Positions 21,462 through 33,558 of a stretch of 64,000 bases of DNA are shown piece after piece. The position numbers and the translations under genes were made by a program. The notes beneath the pieces were generated by a model. That model was not told where the DNA came from, ran no database searches, and worked only from the letters and a program-made list of their open reading frames with translations. Source of the DNA: Gyromitra esculenta. Taxonomy: Eukaryota; Ascomycota; Pezizomycetes; Pezizales; Discinaceae. The stretch's first letter is position 1. Each line of letters opens with the position of its first letter. The stretch lies in NCBI GenBank assembly GCA_038503075.1, contig JBCAML010000020.1, positions 434,001 through 498,000 on the forward strand, read 5' to 3'.

Positions 21462-24400
21462 GTCTGATCATTCAAGCAAATATGACGAACCAACACCGGA
21501 TAAGCCGCAGGTGCCCATCACTGGAAAGCTATATGCGGCACCAGCGAATGCGTTTTCCGTGTTAACTGGCTGTGAACCAAAGTCCACAAAATGCGGGCTT
21601 GAATGCGCGCATACGGCGGTGATCTAGGTCACATTAGCTGGCTCTCGGTCCAGGGCGTATTTGCGCGTAACGATCTTACGCACATGCGGGCCAGACCTCG
21701 TTGCACAATGCGCATAACATGGACCTTTTGGTCCGAGACTTTCTCTCTTTCTTTCTCTCTCTCCCCTCGTCATATTTTTTTTTTTTGCAGTCTTCTAATA
21801 AAGCTTGGCACTGGAGGGGGGGCTTCTACTCGTCGGGGGAGAGGGGTTTGATCGGGTCTTGTCATCATTTCCCTTTTTACCCACAGACCTTTACTTCAAT
21901 GTTGAGAATCTCTAGGGTACCTGTCTATGGCCACGGCCACGTGCGGAAAAAGCTGCCGCCAGAGAGAGCTAGGTAACTATGATCTGGGATTGGCCGGCCC
22001 AATATAGTAGGCACATGGGTTCCTAGCGAAGGCGGTCAACAAACGTTCAAAGTACCGCTACACTCATGTTACTAATTGGCATGCGTCTGTCTACTTGCCA
22101 GATCTCGTATCTTTTGGAACAAAGCTCCTGCACTGCACTGCACTATACGAACTTGAAAAGAAAGAAAGAAAGAAAAAAAACACCGATAACAGTTCACAGA
22201 GGTGATCGATAGGCAGGTATCTACATCTATAGCTGATGGAGAGAACGAGTGTAACTTGATCATGATATTCCCGTAGGATGACGTAGGGCGATTGGTACCG
22301 TTCAGTTCTCAGGCAATTATTAGTTCGCTCCCACGTGCACGCCTCAGCTCACTACGTCTTGCAGGTAGTCTATGCGCCAAAGACCCAATAACCATCACCA
22401 CGGCCATCTATCTTCCTACGATGCTAGTCTTAGATAGGCCGTGAGGCAAATATGCCTCGTGGTTGTGAAAAGCCAGTCCATATCAGGCGCATTGAACAAA
22501 GCCTTATGATTAACTAGAGTAATAGAAAGGTGGCTAAACAGCTCTCAAGGCGCATCTTGGAGATAGATATGCTAGTTCGTGGATCATGGGTTGGTACTCG
22601 GTAGTCTTGGCGATCAATCCCTGTCTGTAGGTAAAGCAATACATGTAGCTCTCGTTGCCGGACCTAACCGAACGGGTTAGGCCTGGCTCCGAGGCTGTCC
22701 AGTAGCTTTCTATTATGTGGCCTTCATCTGGATATATGCAGGATATGTATGGCCTTTCTGGTATTTCTCGGTACAGCTGAACCTATGGCGCAAAAATCAC
22801 CAGCCAAGCTTGCCTGTATATATCTCACCATCTTAATAAGATGAACAACCTGGCAGTTACAGGTCGAAAGGAACTTGTAGCCCCCAAACAGTAGAAGGCT
22901 TACGAACAGTAGAAGGCTTGCGAATAGTAGAAGCAGAAGATGATAGCCAAGGTTGCCCGACCAAACGAACCCCATACTACATTAGCCGTAAATGCCGCGC
23001 GTGTGATAGCCACACAACTTCTCCCCATAGACATCCATCTCGCCTGAGCACCAAATACGATTAAACACACACTCGATTATCCACATCACCTTTACCTTTA
23101 CTTGAACTGAGGAGATAAAAACTGCCGCTCCTATCAATCTATGATTCAACAGGATTATAAATTTCTGATAGCTGTCAATCAATTAAGGCTCCATTTCTCT
23201 CTCTCTCTCTCTCACCGCAATTGTGTCCAAAGTGCCTACATACATATTTACTTACCTCCAGTAGCGAAAATCTCTCGTAGAGATAGATAATACGTGAAGG
23301 CCTCGAAACAATGAGTCTGGGATACGAAGGCGCAAACGTTCTCCCAATCACGTTGGCGGGTAAGTCTTGGCGCAGCTGCAGGGGTGGGGTGTAAGGCTGG
23401 AGTGGCTGGTTTTGAATCATCTACAGTCACTCACGGGGGGGCCAAACACTACAGTAAAACTAAACCAACAATGGTAATTTTTCTTCCAAGAAAACACGCG
23501 AAAGGGAAAAACAACCCAACGGCGAAATTCAAGAATGGAGGTTTGCATAGCCCCGAGAATAAACACCTTTGATAACCAATAGACTGGAGAGGTAACTAAC
23601 CAGGGAATCTGAAATTTCTAACGTTTTGTGGAAAAAAAAAAAACTTGTGAACCCCATATATGGGTTAGAGATGTAACTGGACTCCCCCCTCTCCCTGTTC
23701 GCCATTAGATAGGATTCGCCGCCACCCACCCCGTGAGAGACGTAATACATACAGGTACCCCCAGGCGTCAAAGGCGCGAAACTATTTGTGTACTCTAGGT
23801 GAGGTGAGGTGCCTTTGAGCCTTTGGACCATCTACCTATCTGCCCTTACTGCATTGACATGGGCAAGCGATCCGGGGACTAAAAAGGCTCTGGAACTGGT
23901 TTTATCGCTAAGGCGCTGTCGTGAAACTCGCCTTCCAGCGCAGCCTCAATAACACTAGTCGTGGCAACTGGCCCCCAATGGGATATACGTATATTGTTCT
24001 CAATAAATTTACTATCAGAGCTCTCTGCTCGCTAAACAGGAAATATATGTAGTCGTACATACCTCAGGTTACCGGATCGGTACGTGACAACCACAGAACC
24101 CTCGCCGAAAAAAGCCCCTCACCAGTGAGCCATCCATCACACAATTTAACTACGTGTATTCATGCTAATAGGCCCAATCAACCGAAAGGGAAAAAAAAGA
24201 AAAAAAAAAGAACTACAGGCTGTAATGAGGATGCTTGTTTTATTTATTCCCTTTTGGTGGTAATTGTAATGTGTAGTTAGATACTAGCAGTTACGGGATT
24301 CATTAATTAATGCGGTTTTCACCTACAATTTACTCACATTGTACATACCTTAAGGTAAGACCTTTTTTTTTAGCGAGTAGGATTGATGTAGGTTTTTTTT

Positions 24401-24829
24401 TTTTTTTGTTAAATCATTGTTTCATTGTTTTATCTAGGTACAAGAATATCACATGCAACCGAAGTTATAGCGTGAACAAAACCCTGGGATTGATGTAGAT
24501 ACACTCCCCGTAAATATATACATAGAGTGCAGGTCTCTTTCCTCCGACGCCAATGACGTCAGTTTCGACTTCTCTAGGGCGATCAACATATGGGATCACT
24601 AGAGCTAGGGCAACGGACTCGAAGGCGCCGGATCTCTGGTTCTAGAAAAGAGGCTCAGCAAAAAATTCCCCGAAGAGGCCAAATGTTTTAAGCCCAACGT
24701 GTTGGTGTACGTACGTGTTGTCTCGAACCAAACTCTGGGGAAATGGTTTAGGAGAACCGCGAAAACGAGCTAGGCTTAATTAGGTATATTTTGACATCCT
24801 TATCTTTACTTCCCACAATACCTACTCAT
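21462..24829. other. Gene-poor stretch
   Basis: No gene seen. Contents: a 20-bp-type tandem (AACAGTAGAAGGCTT repeated) at about 22888–22930, a CT run at about 23195–23213, long A and T runs (24192–24210, 24363–24372, 24393–24408), TACATGTA at 22640, and otherwise AT-rich unique-looking DNA. Confidence 0.5.
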
Positions 24830-25000
24830 GTCGCCGAGTTGCTATTGCTTTCCCGATCTGGGAAATAGATCTGGATTCTTACGTACATGTAAGTAGGAAA
24901 CTTTCCAAGAATTAGCCTCTCATATCTAACGATCTCGCTGGGTAGTTTTTGGTGGGCGGATATACTCCTATAAAGGGGAAAGCAATAGCAACTCGGCGAC
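24830..25000. mobile_element. MITE-like element 2, 171 bp, perfect 25-bp inverted repeats
   Basis: Left arm 24830–24854 and right arm 24976–25000 are exact reverse complements (outer end GTCGCCGAGTTGCTATTGC). No clear target duplication is visible. It carries TACATGTA at 24884. On the minus strand its right arm abruptly ends a protein-like reading frame, so it probably inserted into a gene. Confidence 0.7.
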
Positions 25001-25250
25001 ACGAGCAGAGACTTTGCGCTTTTGAGCCAGCCCTGTTTTTGACCAACCAGAAGCTGATCTGCACCAATTAAATTGCTAGAAATCGGAGCTGGATCTAAGT
25101 ATTTGCGTAAAGTCTCTAATAGCGATTTAAGGGCATCGTGTCCCACGGGGTCGCGTGAATCCGGAGTTGCAAGGATCTCCACACAAATTTCAGCGTTTCA
25201 AATAGATCTAGCCAATCGATTCTCACGACACCAAATTCTCGCGGTCCCAT
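25001..25250 (-). pseudogene. Gene relic interrupted by MITE-like element 2
   Basis: On the minus strand, ATG 25250 opens MGPREFGVVRIDWLDLFETL. The protein-like sequence then moves to another frame (ATPDSRDPVGHDALKSLLET, LRKYLDPAPISSNLIGADQL, VGQKQGWLKSAKSLL) and runs straight into the element end at 25000. A frame change plus an insertion implies a dead gene. An intron between the two frames is possible. Family not recognised. Confidence 0.4.
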
Positions 25251-27533
25251 GCAACACGGTATATATTTAGAAAGCCCCCCTTCCTCCCCCACACTAGCAG
25301 TACTACATGTAGATGGTGCAGCCCTTTATGCATGTGTGCGCAGAGCGATTTGACTAGACACTTATAAACATTATCAACTATTTTAGTAGCTCAGCGCTAG
25401 TGGCTATTGACATAAGGGGTATCGTCATCAGAGATCTGGCGTCATCCCTTAGACCGTCATCGGGCCCGGTTTTTCTGATTTTTGACTTCGATTGGTTACC
25501 TTGCAGCCACCAACCACCATGGTCAATTACCGGCCTATCTTGTTATATTCATGAAAAAGAACAGAATATATAGAGTATTCCATAAAAAGGGGGAATTTTG
25601 TAATAAAAACTATAGCTTGACAGAGTGGCTCTTAAATAAAGCCACTAAAATATGCCAAGCCAAGAGAATTCGGGTCCAAGTCAACGGTTCAAGAGGCTAT
25701 CAAAAATCAACCAGTTAGATTTTATTATGGAGAACTTGTTACATGTAAATTTAGTGAGTTAAATCACTTTATCTTCTACCTTACCGGTTATTAATTTGTT
25801 CTGTTCTGCAGGTGCAAAGTTAAAATAGAAAAATCGGTCAATTTTTGGTGTCAGGATGGAGAATACACAGTGTCACACAAAGATAGCAACTAGAAATCTG
25901 ATTCACAACCACTCACTCATTTTGAGATTTTTAATGAATTACACATCCAACTAGGCAAAACGCGACCTGTGTTCAGGCTGGGCACAGACTTATGCACATC
26001 TTTTATATATGATCAGGGTTTTTTTATGCCTAGTATATCGTACAGTGGGAGTGGGTACATGTTACTTTTTGTGTCAGGTTTACCTATTTAGACACAAGAG
26101 CTTAAAATATGATATTTTTATATGTTTAATAGCATGCGAAAAAAAAAAATCGGAATTTATATTTATATTGTTGTTGAACTATGCTGGTTTAGAAAATGAA
26201 GCCTATTTAGACCCGAAACCACCAGACGGTCTAAGGGATAAGTATAATGACTGGAGCTTCGCTGCGCACATTAGCGCCCTAGAGTACTCTACCTACACTG
26301 GCAGAATATGAATGTGCTCTAGCTTTTTGTTTATCAAATTTATGGCAGGAGCGATTCCTGAACCTCGATAGCAGAGTTGCTAGTCTTCGAAGAACCTCCA
26401 CAGGTACAACTACATGTAACTAAAGCAAGCTGCTGTGGAAAAATATATATAGCTATAGCCTAGTACGGGCGGGCGGCGAACACGGATTAATTATGAACAG
26501 GGGTCAGGCTTGATGAGCTGGTTATTGTGAAGGTATTGAATTTCTGTACCCTTCTTATAGTCGTGTCCTGTACCCTCTCGATAGTCCGTATTATGGGCCC
26601 TTTTCACAGTATAAAAATCACCACCCTTTCTATAATCACGTACCCTCTCAATAGTCCTGTCAAGACTAAACCCCTACTTGTTATTGGGTCGTGTTCGCCA
26701 TCCGTCCGCGAAGCGCCGTAAGCAGCATATAAATGATGACTAATTCCCCTAACTCCAGGGTCACGAGTGATATTTTGTGTTCACCACGCACACTTATACT
26801 CTATAATCATATAGGTCTCTGAAAGTTTAGTCCATTTTATTAAACGGGGAAAAGGCTACGGAAATCCATCGTAACTGCATGTGATATATGCTTTAGACTC
26901 AACAAAAGGGCCTTATGATGTTTAAGAAAATACTAAGGGTAAACTATCCAACAAATTTGCCATGAAAAGATTTTAAGCAATATACGTAATTTAAAAACAA
27001 AAACATTTATCTACCATATAAAACTCGGAAATAACGAACACGACCGGGCTAAGGCAACAGGGAGATATCACATCCTCACTAGTTAGGAAGGTGTTGAGCC
27101 GCAAGTTTGACCAGCAAACAGAGACCCGTCTCATCCCCTCGATCAGAAGTCATACAGTACTCTCCCGGAGTCCCAGCCCGGCCCCGTTCGTTATTCCCGA
27201 GTTTATACGGTATTATGGAAGCGAATAAAATTAAAAGCCTATCAATTCCCAATGACAACCTTTGTCCACCATTTATCGATGGTGCTTTACCAACTCTAGC
27301 CTTTGCGCGTGATATCTATTTATACTATGCGTAAGTGCTACTATTAGCCACAATCACTGGGTACTAATACGGTACGGAACTCAAAAAATTACATGTGGTA
27401 GATTATATCAGATAACTTACAGGTTTTCCGGTTTGGGGCCAGAGCTAGGTTTGTAAAAGCACGATTAAAGGCCTCGGTACCTTCTGATCGAAAAATACAG
27501 CGTTAGTCAAAACCACATAACAGACAGCCTCAT
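25251..27533. other. Gene-poor AT-rich stretch
   Basis: No gene seen. TACATGTA palindromes occur at 25304, 25740 and 26411. Degenerate repeats of a GTACCCTYTYNATAGTC-type word lie at about 26546–26660. Confidence 0.5.
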
Positions 27534-28049
27534 CTAAACGTTTGAAGCATCAAACTTACCCCGTAGGACCTTGTCGCCTCTCACCGACTTTCTGACTCTC
27601 TGGCCACCCTCCTGTTTATTCTTTGCGATTCTTCTCGGCGGAGGAAGTCGCGGAACGTAACCTGGTGTGACTCGGCCTTCCGCGATGGCGATTCTAGCGA
27701 GAAGGGCATTAGGATCTTCTACCGGGTCTACAGTAGCAAATATGCGAAGGTTATAGTTGAGATCTTCTAGCAGCGGACTTTCACGGAATAGAGATTCGCC
27801 TGTGTTTATCAAGTTGGTAGGATTGAGATAGTCGTTCCTAGCTGTCCCTGCTTGTGTTGATCCAGGGTTGGTGAAGGTCACATTCGTAGGAATTTGCCTG
27901 CCAAAAGGATCTCTCTCCAGTTCCCTTTGGCACTGACATCTGTCTACACAAGGATGTGGTAACTGAGGGTTCATCTCGCCGAAGGGTTTCGTAGTTGACG
28001 GGAAGCTGGTGGCCGAACTAGTAGAGTAATCGAGTTCCTGCGAAGTCAT
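27534..28049 (-). CDS. Unrecognised small protein family, copy B (171 aa)
   Basis: Single open exon, most diverged of the three paralogues. The shared core at about 95–137 reads EDLNYNLRIFATVDPVEDPN, then ALLARIAIAEG, then TPGYVPRLPPP. Upstream, CQRELERD aligns with the QRSLERD-type part of the N-terminal block in copy C, but the helix after it is replaced by an Asn/Thr-rich segment. The C-terminus is basic (RRIAKNKQEGGQRVRKSVRG), possibly nucleic-acid binding or a nuclear signal; that is inference. No signal peptide or membrane segment. ATG context is good (GCA ATG). Confidence 0.7.
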   Translation of the reverse strand: MTSQELDYSTSSATSFPSTTKPFGEMNPQLPHPCVDRCQCQRELERDPFGRQIPTNVTFTNPGSTQAGTARNDYLNPTNLINTGESLFRESPLLEDLNYNLRIFATVDPVEDPNALLARIAIAEGRVTPGYVPRLPPPRRIAKNKQEGGQRVRKSVRGDKVLRGKFDASNV

Positions 28050-30427
28050 TGCTATTCTGTATAGACGGCAACAGCGACACTCGGTTCGATATCAAATGTT
28101 TAAGTCGAATTTTCCGTTAGGGTGAGGAGGAGATTCTAGTTTGTCGAGCTTAAAGTATAATAGATAGTAAAAGAAAGGGTAGAATTGCTTGCACTCGAAG
28201 GTCTTTAAGTTGAGGTCTTTAAGTTGGTATTTTGCATGTGCTGGAAATTTCAATCCACACCGTCTATCTTCAACGGCTTTATAGTTTTTATGGTAGTGAA
28301 TTTATCGGTAATTGCACTTGATGCGATGGCTCTTGACAAAAGGCTCTGCCAAACAAAAAAAGGCGCATACAAGCCTTCCACTCTCGACTTATTTCCATGG
28401 ATGTTTTTGGACCTGATAACCAATAGTGGTGGATTTTATCGCAAGAAACGTAGAAGACCAGGTTAGTATCTTTGTAAGGCTAACACGTAGATCAAGGCTG
28501 TCTATCATGATGGTGTTCGAGATCTATAGGTGACTTTCTAGAAAGAGACCAGGGTGTACGGTACGCTGGCCAGCCACGAGCCCATCCATACGGCCATCAT
28601 TGCCTTGTTTAATCATATCCCTGCTGATGTTCGCGAAGCGCTAGGAACTTGAGAAAGAAATCTTGGTAGAGGAACTGTAATTGTTACCCGCGTAACGGTC
28701 GGAAGCCCCCGAACCACAATAGAGGCGAAAGCTTATAGGCCAAATTCTAACGGGCTTGAACGTCCCGCTCGATCCTTGAATAATAGAATAGCTACACGCA
28801 CCTATCATTGTGCCTTTTCTCTTGACTCACAATCATCCGGACGAAGATGTAGAAGCATTGCAAGTGCAATGTCAAGCGCAACACACAAAAATACGGCATG
28901 TCAGAGTTAGCCATATGCATCGTTACGCCCTAAAGTTCATGTCGGCTGTTAACTTGGCGACAGCCGACCAATTTGAATCTCTGGCGCAGAAATTTTCACT
29001 GTAACAGATGATTATAGATTCATCCCTAGGTTTCGATGAGGGGTAGGCTAGTGTATTCTACAACAAATATATTTTCTTCTTCGTAGGATCGCTGAGCTAG
29101 GAACAGTTATTGTCGCTAGATGTGCTGTATGCTAAGTGATACAGAAGTGGCAGCCTTGTTTAATAATTGACCCTGAAATTGAACTTAGATGATATACGCA
29201 ATTGGTGTGCCGCGTATGGTCGAGGCTGAATTAACATCGAACGTCTCTCAAGCAAGGCACAGAGGTGCAGAGGAATTGTAGTTACGTGTCATAGCTATAG
29301 AGCTACACATTAGCTCATGGATATAGATGATACATGTATATCGCTCTGCAAAGATGAAACGACTGCTGATAGTTTTCCAGCTACCCACCTCCATCAACAT
29401 ACAACCGCTCCAACCAATTATAGGTATAACAATAGTCAGGCAGCTTGTAACGCGTCCTCTTCAGGTCATTTTACTTGGAGGTTCCAGCAATAAACCTCGT
29501 TTCACCGCAGTAAGAGACTCCCCAAACCGGACATGGTCTTGATATGTTCTTGATACGATGTAATTGGACCAGAGCACGGCGCTGAAGAACAAACTACAAA
29601 ATGCGACGATTTGAAATCATGAATCGATTGGTCGTGAGCCGTTGCACTTGTGGCAAGTAGTAAGTGCATATCATGGGTATCAGCTGAGGGCATTTTCAAA
29701 TGTGGGGGAAGGAGAAAATGAAATAAAGTAAAGTGGAACTGTCTCTCCGAGGTTGTTTTTAAAGTCACATGCATATGTCTTATCAAGGATTTTAAGAAGC
29801 GTTTAAGCGCAGGAATACTGTTCTGTCCCTTGATTAGTCAGGTTCTTAACTTAGAAGCAACCAAAAACAAAAAACATCTAGGACGGTTTACCTACCTGAT
29901 AGCGAATGTATCGATAACGAAGCAAGTAAAGTCTTAATGGTAGAGAGATTTTATTAATTCACCCGAGCAGCGCTTCGCTAGCTTAGAGCCAGCTTCAAGG
30001 TTAGAGTCTTCCAGCTTCTAGTGGCTGCCTGATTGTGACTAACCATCTCGTTCTAGATTTGTACTCTGAATAGAAAACGTTCTAATTAGAGTGTCCAAAC
30101 GAAGGGCGCTTAATTTCAAGACATTTAATTCTTATAAATTTTCTCCGAATTTCCGCAGTGGCTGGTAGCTCTTAGGGCGAGGAAGAATTACCGGGCTGTC
30201 ATGGCGATTCAATCGATCTGACACCAGGGCCCGGAACTTAAATTTATGCACATCTAGCAGGCGAACAGGAGGAATGACGTCGACGATTATTGAACACAAA
30301 TCGTTAAACGAGGAGGGAATTGAATCACATTAGGACTGGTTGACCAAATAGTGCATCAGACGATAGCGATGGCGATGATGGCGATGACGATAGTCGGATT
30401 CGCCTGACGGATCAGGCAAATAACGCC
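28050..30427. other. Gene-poor stretch
   Basis: No supported gene. A 64-codon open frame at 28810–29004 (starting MPFLLTHNHPDEDVEALQVQ) is of balanced composition but unrecognised. A GTCTTTAAGTTG word is duplicated near 28200–28225. TACATGTA lies at 29331. Confidence 0.45.
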
Positions 30428-30587
30428 TACCGCATTAACTCGAGCAAGCGGACTTCACGCTAAGACGTTGGAATTTCCTCTACTGGCCAAGCGGGGTCAA
30501 AGCTGAGGCGGAGTTTTTGGGCGCTTTGCCTATGGAGGCAATTCCAACGTCTTAGCGTGAAGTCCGCTTACTCGAGTTAATACGGTA
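30428..30587. mobile_element. MITE-like element 3, about 156 bp with about 50-bp inverted repeats
   Basis: The arms (from 30430 and from 30585 inward) share CCGYATTAACTCGAGYAAGC and continue GGACTTCACGCTAAGACG through TTGGAATT. There are few mismatches. TA flanks both ends (30428–30429, 30586–30587). No ORF. Confidence 0.78.
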
Positions 30588-31268
30588 CTGTAAGTGGTTC
30601 AACCTTGTTGCTAAGTTTGGAACTCTCGGAGTGGTGTTGGTAAAAGCAAAAACAAGCCTTGGCACGTGTCTGGTTTGTTTTAGGGCTTTCAAACTTAACC
30701 GATTTTAAGCCGCATCCATTTTTCTTGGTGGCTACCTAGCTCGCTTGTCCGCACTAAGCCCTACTGACGCACATAGTAGCACACAAGCTTCCTAGCACCC
30801 TCCACGCGTCGCTTTTGTAAGCCTTTCGGTCGTCAGCCAACCTGCAGGCACTAAACCACGGTAAGGGTAGGTGGGAAGTTTAAAGGATTGCAAGGAAGAA
30901 AAAGGCTATATCGAGCCGAGGATTAAAAATATGCCTTACGATCTCGTCGATCTCCCTGATTCTTCAGCTCTGATTCACTGGGGAAAGGTGATTTTAACTC
31001 CGACCCGGTGCATAATGGCACCGAAATAACAGGAAAACTCTGAGTTGTGGCGCTTTTCTAGGGAAGAGTCATGGACTTCTCTCGATCCCACACCTTCAGT
31101 TTCCACGAAGCGAACCCCGAGATGCCGTGCAGACCCCGCATTCCCGGGGTGGGAGAATATCCCAAATACCTACATGTAATGTAAGATATACACTTATAGA
31201 TATATACACTAGAAGCAGTAAGAGCATCCACAGATGGCTCTGGATTGTGGAGGTAAAAATTTTAGCGG
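30588..31268. other. Spacer between MITE-like elements 3 and 4
   Basis: No gene seen; TACATGTA at 31171. Confidence 0.4.
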
Positions 31269-31503
31269 TACCTCTTAGACTGTCAGGCTAGATCAAAATT
31301 CAGTGCACTAATTGGATAAGGAAGTCATGATATAGCCAACCATAAAATTATCCAACCCACTAGTCATGACAAGGCTTAAGTGATAGTTTTGATAAGCAAG
31401 ATAATCCGGGCTCAAACCTGTCATCCACACAGTTCCCCAAATCATGACTTCCATTTACAGTTAGTGCACTGGACTTTCATCTGGCCTGACGGTCTAAAAG
31501 ATA
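31269..31503. mobile_element. MITE-like element 4, about 231 bp with diverged 40-bp inverted repeats
   Basis: The left arm from 31271 reads CCTCTTAGACTGTCAGG and on to CAGTGCACTAA; the right arm read inward from 31501 is TCTTTTAGACCGTCAGG and on to CAGTGCACTAA. TA flanks both sides (31269–31270, 31502–31503). Sub-terminal repeats of GTCATGA occur inside. Non-coding. More diverged, hence older than elements 1–3. Confidence 0.72.
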
Positions 31504-32484
31504 TGTAGAGCGCGATATGGCCCGGTTATTCGATGATTAATTGCCGTCATCGAGTATATTTAACAGGTGGAACGGATGAAAAACCGAGTGACATTCAATG
31601 ATTTAGCGTTCACATTCTCAGAATGCACGCTAGCTGGGTGTGATTAAACATAACGAGCCGTGCCGCCGAACCTCCGAACCCGCGCCTTTGTGTTATGTAT
31701 ATGCAAGTTGTATTTCGAGAGCATGTACGAGTATGACATAAGATGCAACTCATATCCCACCAATGAAAAAAAAACCCCCCTAGGCACGTGCCGTGAGATT
31801 AATGGGCACAGATCCGAGATAGAGAAAGTTTCTGGTTCATCCTAGTTCGCACATCAAGTAAGTGAAACCCAGTTGCCTACAAGTCAATCAGTCCCGTCTT
31901 TACAAGTCTCCGCATTGACTCATTGTTCTCTGCCCTAACAATAACCTGTAATTCATGCCGTAAACAAGAAATAAAACAATTCTAACGTAAGTATCGATAC
32001 TAACCTTCATTGATACTAATCCGTCAACTATCTCAATACAGTAGAGATAGGCAAACGGTCAAAGAAAAGAAAAGAAAAAAAGCTAACAATTAGGCCGATC
32101 CCAATTTAGCACGGTAAGCTTGGAAAAAAAGACCTCCGTCAAGTTCATCAACGCCAGCAAAGAGATTTGAAAAGTCGATACCCTATCGTCGTCTATCATC
32201 AATTTACGAAAAACTCCTGAGAGCCTGAAAAAAAGTGAAAATGAAGAAACAGATGGGGAAAAAAGCATAGGAACGGGGTCATTTGACAAACCGCATCAAA
32301 TAAAGCCAAAACAGGCCAAGCCAAGCCAAGCGAAAAGCATCCCGCATTCCCACACGTAATGGTATAATGTTCCCGCTAACACATGCCTCGCTAACCGATA
32401 CCCCATCCTCCGTGCTCCCAAATCACCACATACTCACCGTATCCGATCAAGCACCCCAACGTACCATCCCCACCGCTCGGCCGC
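31504..32484. other. Spacer downstream of SUA7
   Basis: No gene seen. It has a CGAGTGACATT-type dispersed element at 31585–31603 and a GCCAA tandem near 32310–32330, and is the 3' side of SUA7. Confidence 0.45.
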
Positions 32485-33558
32485 TCACGACTGAGGCAAC
32501 AGCTTTACATCTCCCTTTCCATTCTCAATCCATTTTGGATCAATCAATTTCTCACGGTCATTATATAAATGCTTATAGGCGTTTCTGATAGTCCCATCAC
32601 TAACACCAGCAACCATCGAAATCTCCTTTGCTGTCTTCCCCTGCTTCATCAAATAACTGACCATATAAATACAGGCAGCTGCACTGGAAATCGGAGACCG
32701 TCCAGCGAGGGTTCCCAGATTGGCCGCGCGACTGGCTAGCTCTTGACTGATAATTGTGCAATTTTGGCCCAAGTTGAGATTATTGCAGAAGCGGATCATG
32801 AGGTCATGAGCTTTAGTCGAGGAGGTAGTTTTGTATTGCTGCGAGTCGTCGACTACACCGCCGGATTTCGTGAGGGCTTCCATTTTCTTCGAATCCTGGG
32901 CGGCAAAAAACTTCTCGAGCGCTTTGAACACCCTCCCAATCTCCTTCTTGGGTACCTTCGTCAACGCAAATATCTCCCTGAATGTCCTCGGCACGCTACA
33001 CTGCCTGCACGCAATGAAGATGCACCCCGCAATGATCGCTTCCTGCGGCTTCCCTTTAAACGCTTTATTATCATCCACAATCTTGAACAACTGTTTCGCC
33101 GCATCGCTCACAACCTTCTGGATATTGATACTATCACAAAACGCGCCAATCTCCTTATACGCAGCCAACAATCCTTTCGTGCTCTTATCATGAGTGCTCT
33201 TGTTCTGCGCACGATGCAACTCGCGTCCAGCGCCTCCTGGGACGTACGCGATAGTAGTTTCAAGTTGGGCCCCGTTGAGGAAGGGATTGGCAGCATCACC
33301 GACACGAGAAGGATCATCACCGCCTTGGTCGTCGTTGGAAAAAGTTCGCCATTCAGACCGTGTATCGACGATTCGATCGCCAAGCACTAGCCCACAGTCT
33401 CCACAGACCATGTCACCGCTAGAGAACTCCTCAACTAGGTTTGCAGGAGTTTCTCGGCAATCAGGGCAAGTCATGGCGATGTTGTGGTTCGCGGACCATG
33501 GTTGCGAGGGTGGGGGTGGGTCTGCGGCTGGGGGTGGGGGTGGGGCATCACCAGTCAT
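32485..33558 (-). CDS. SUA7: Transcription initiation factor TFIIB
   Basis: Basal RNA polymerase II factor that bridges TBP-bound promoters and the polymerase and sets the start site. A single exon gives 357 aa. After a Pro-rich leader, the zinc ribbon has CPDC (31–34) and CGDC (52–55). The B-reader/linker segment RSEWRTFSNDD follows, then two cyclin-like repeats: the first around KGLLAAYKEIGAFCDSINIQ through CIFIACRQCSVPRTFREI, the second around KAHDLMIRFCNNLNL through SSAAACIYMVSYLM and AKEISMVAGVSDGTIRNAYK. These are diagnostic of TFIIB rather than Brf1. No introns. Divergently arranged with BXI1 across about 650 bp. Confidence 0.97.
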   Translation of the reverse strand: MTGDAPPPPPAADPPPPSQPWSANHNIAMTCPDCRETPANLVEEFSSGDMVCGDCGLVLGDRIVDTRSEWRTFSNDDQGGDDPSRVGDAANPFLNGAQLETTIAYVPGGAGRELHRAQNKSTHDKSTKGLLAAYKEIGAFCDSINIQKVVSDAAKQLFKIVDDNKAFKGKPQEAIIAGCIFIACRQCSVPRTFREIFALTKVPKKEIGRVFKALEKFFAAQDSKKMEALTKSGGVVDDSQQYKTTSSTKAHDLMIRFCNNLNLGQNCTIISQELASRAANLGTLAGRSPISSAAACIYMVSYLMKQGKTAKEISMVAGVSDGTIRNAYKHLYNDREKLIDPKWIENGKGDVKLLPQS

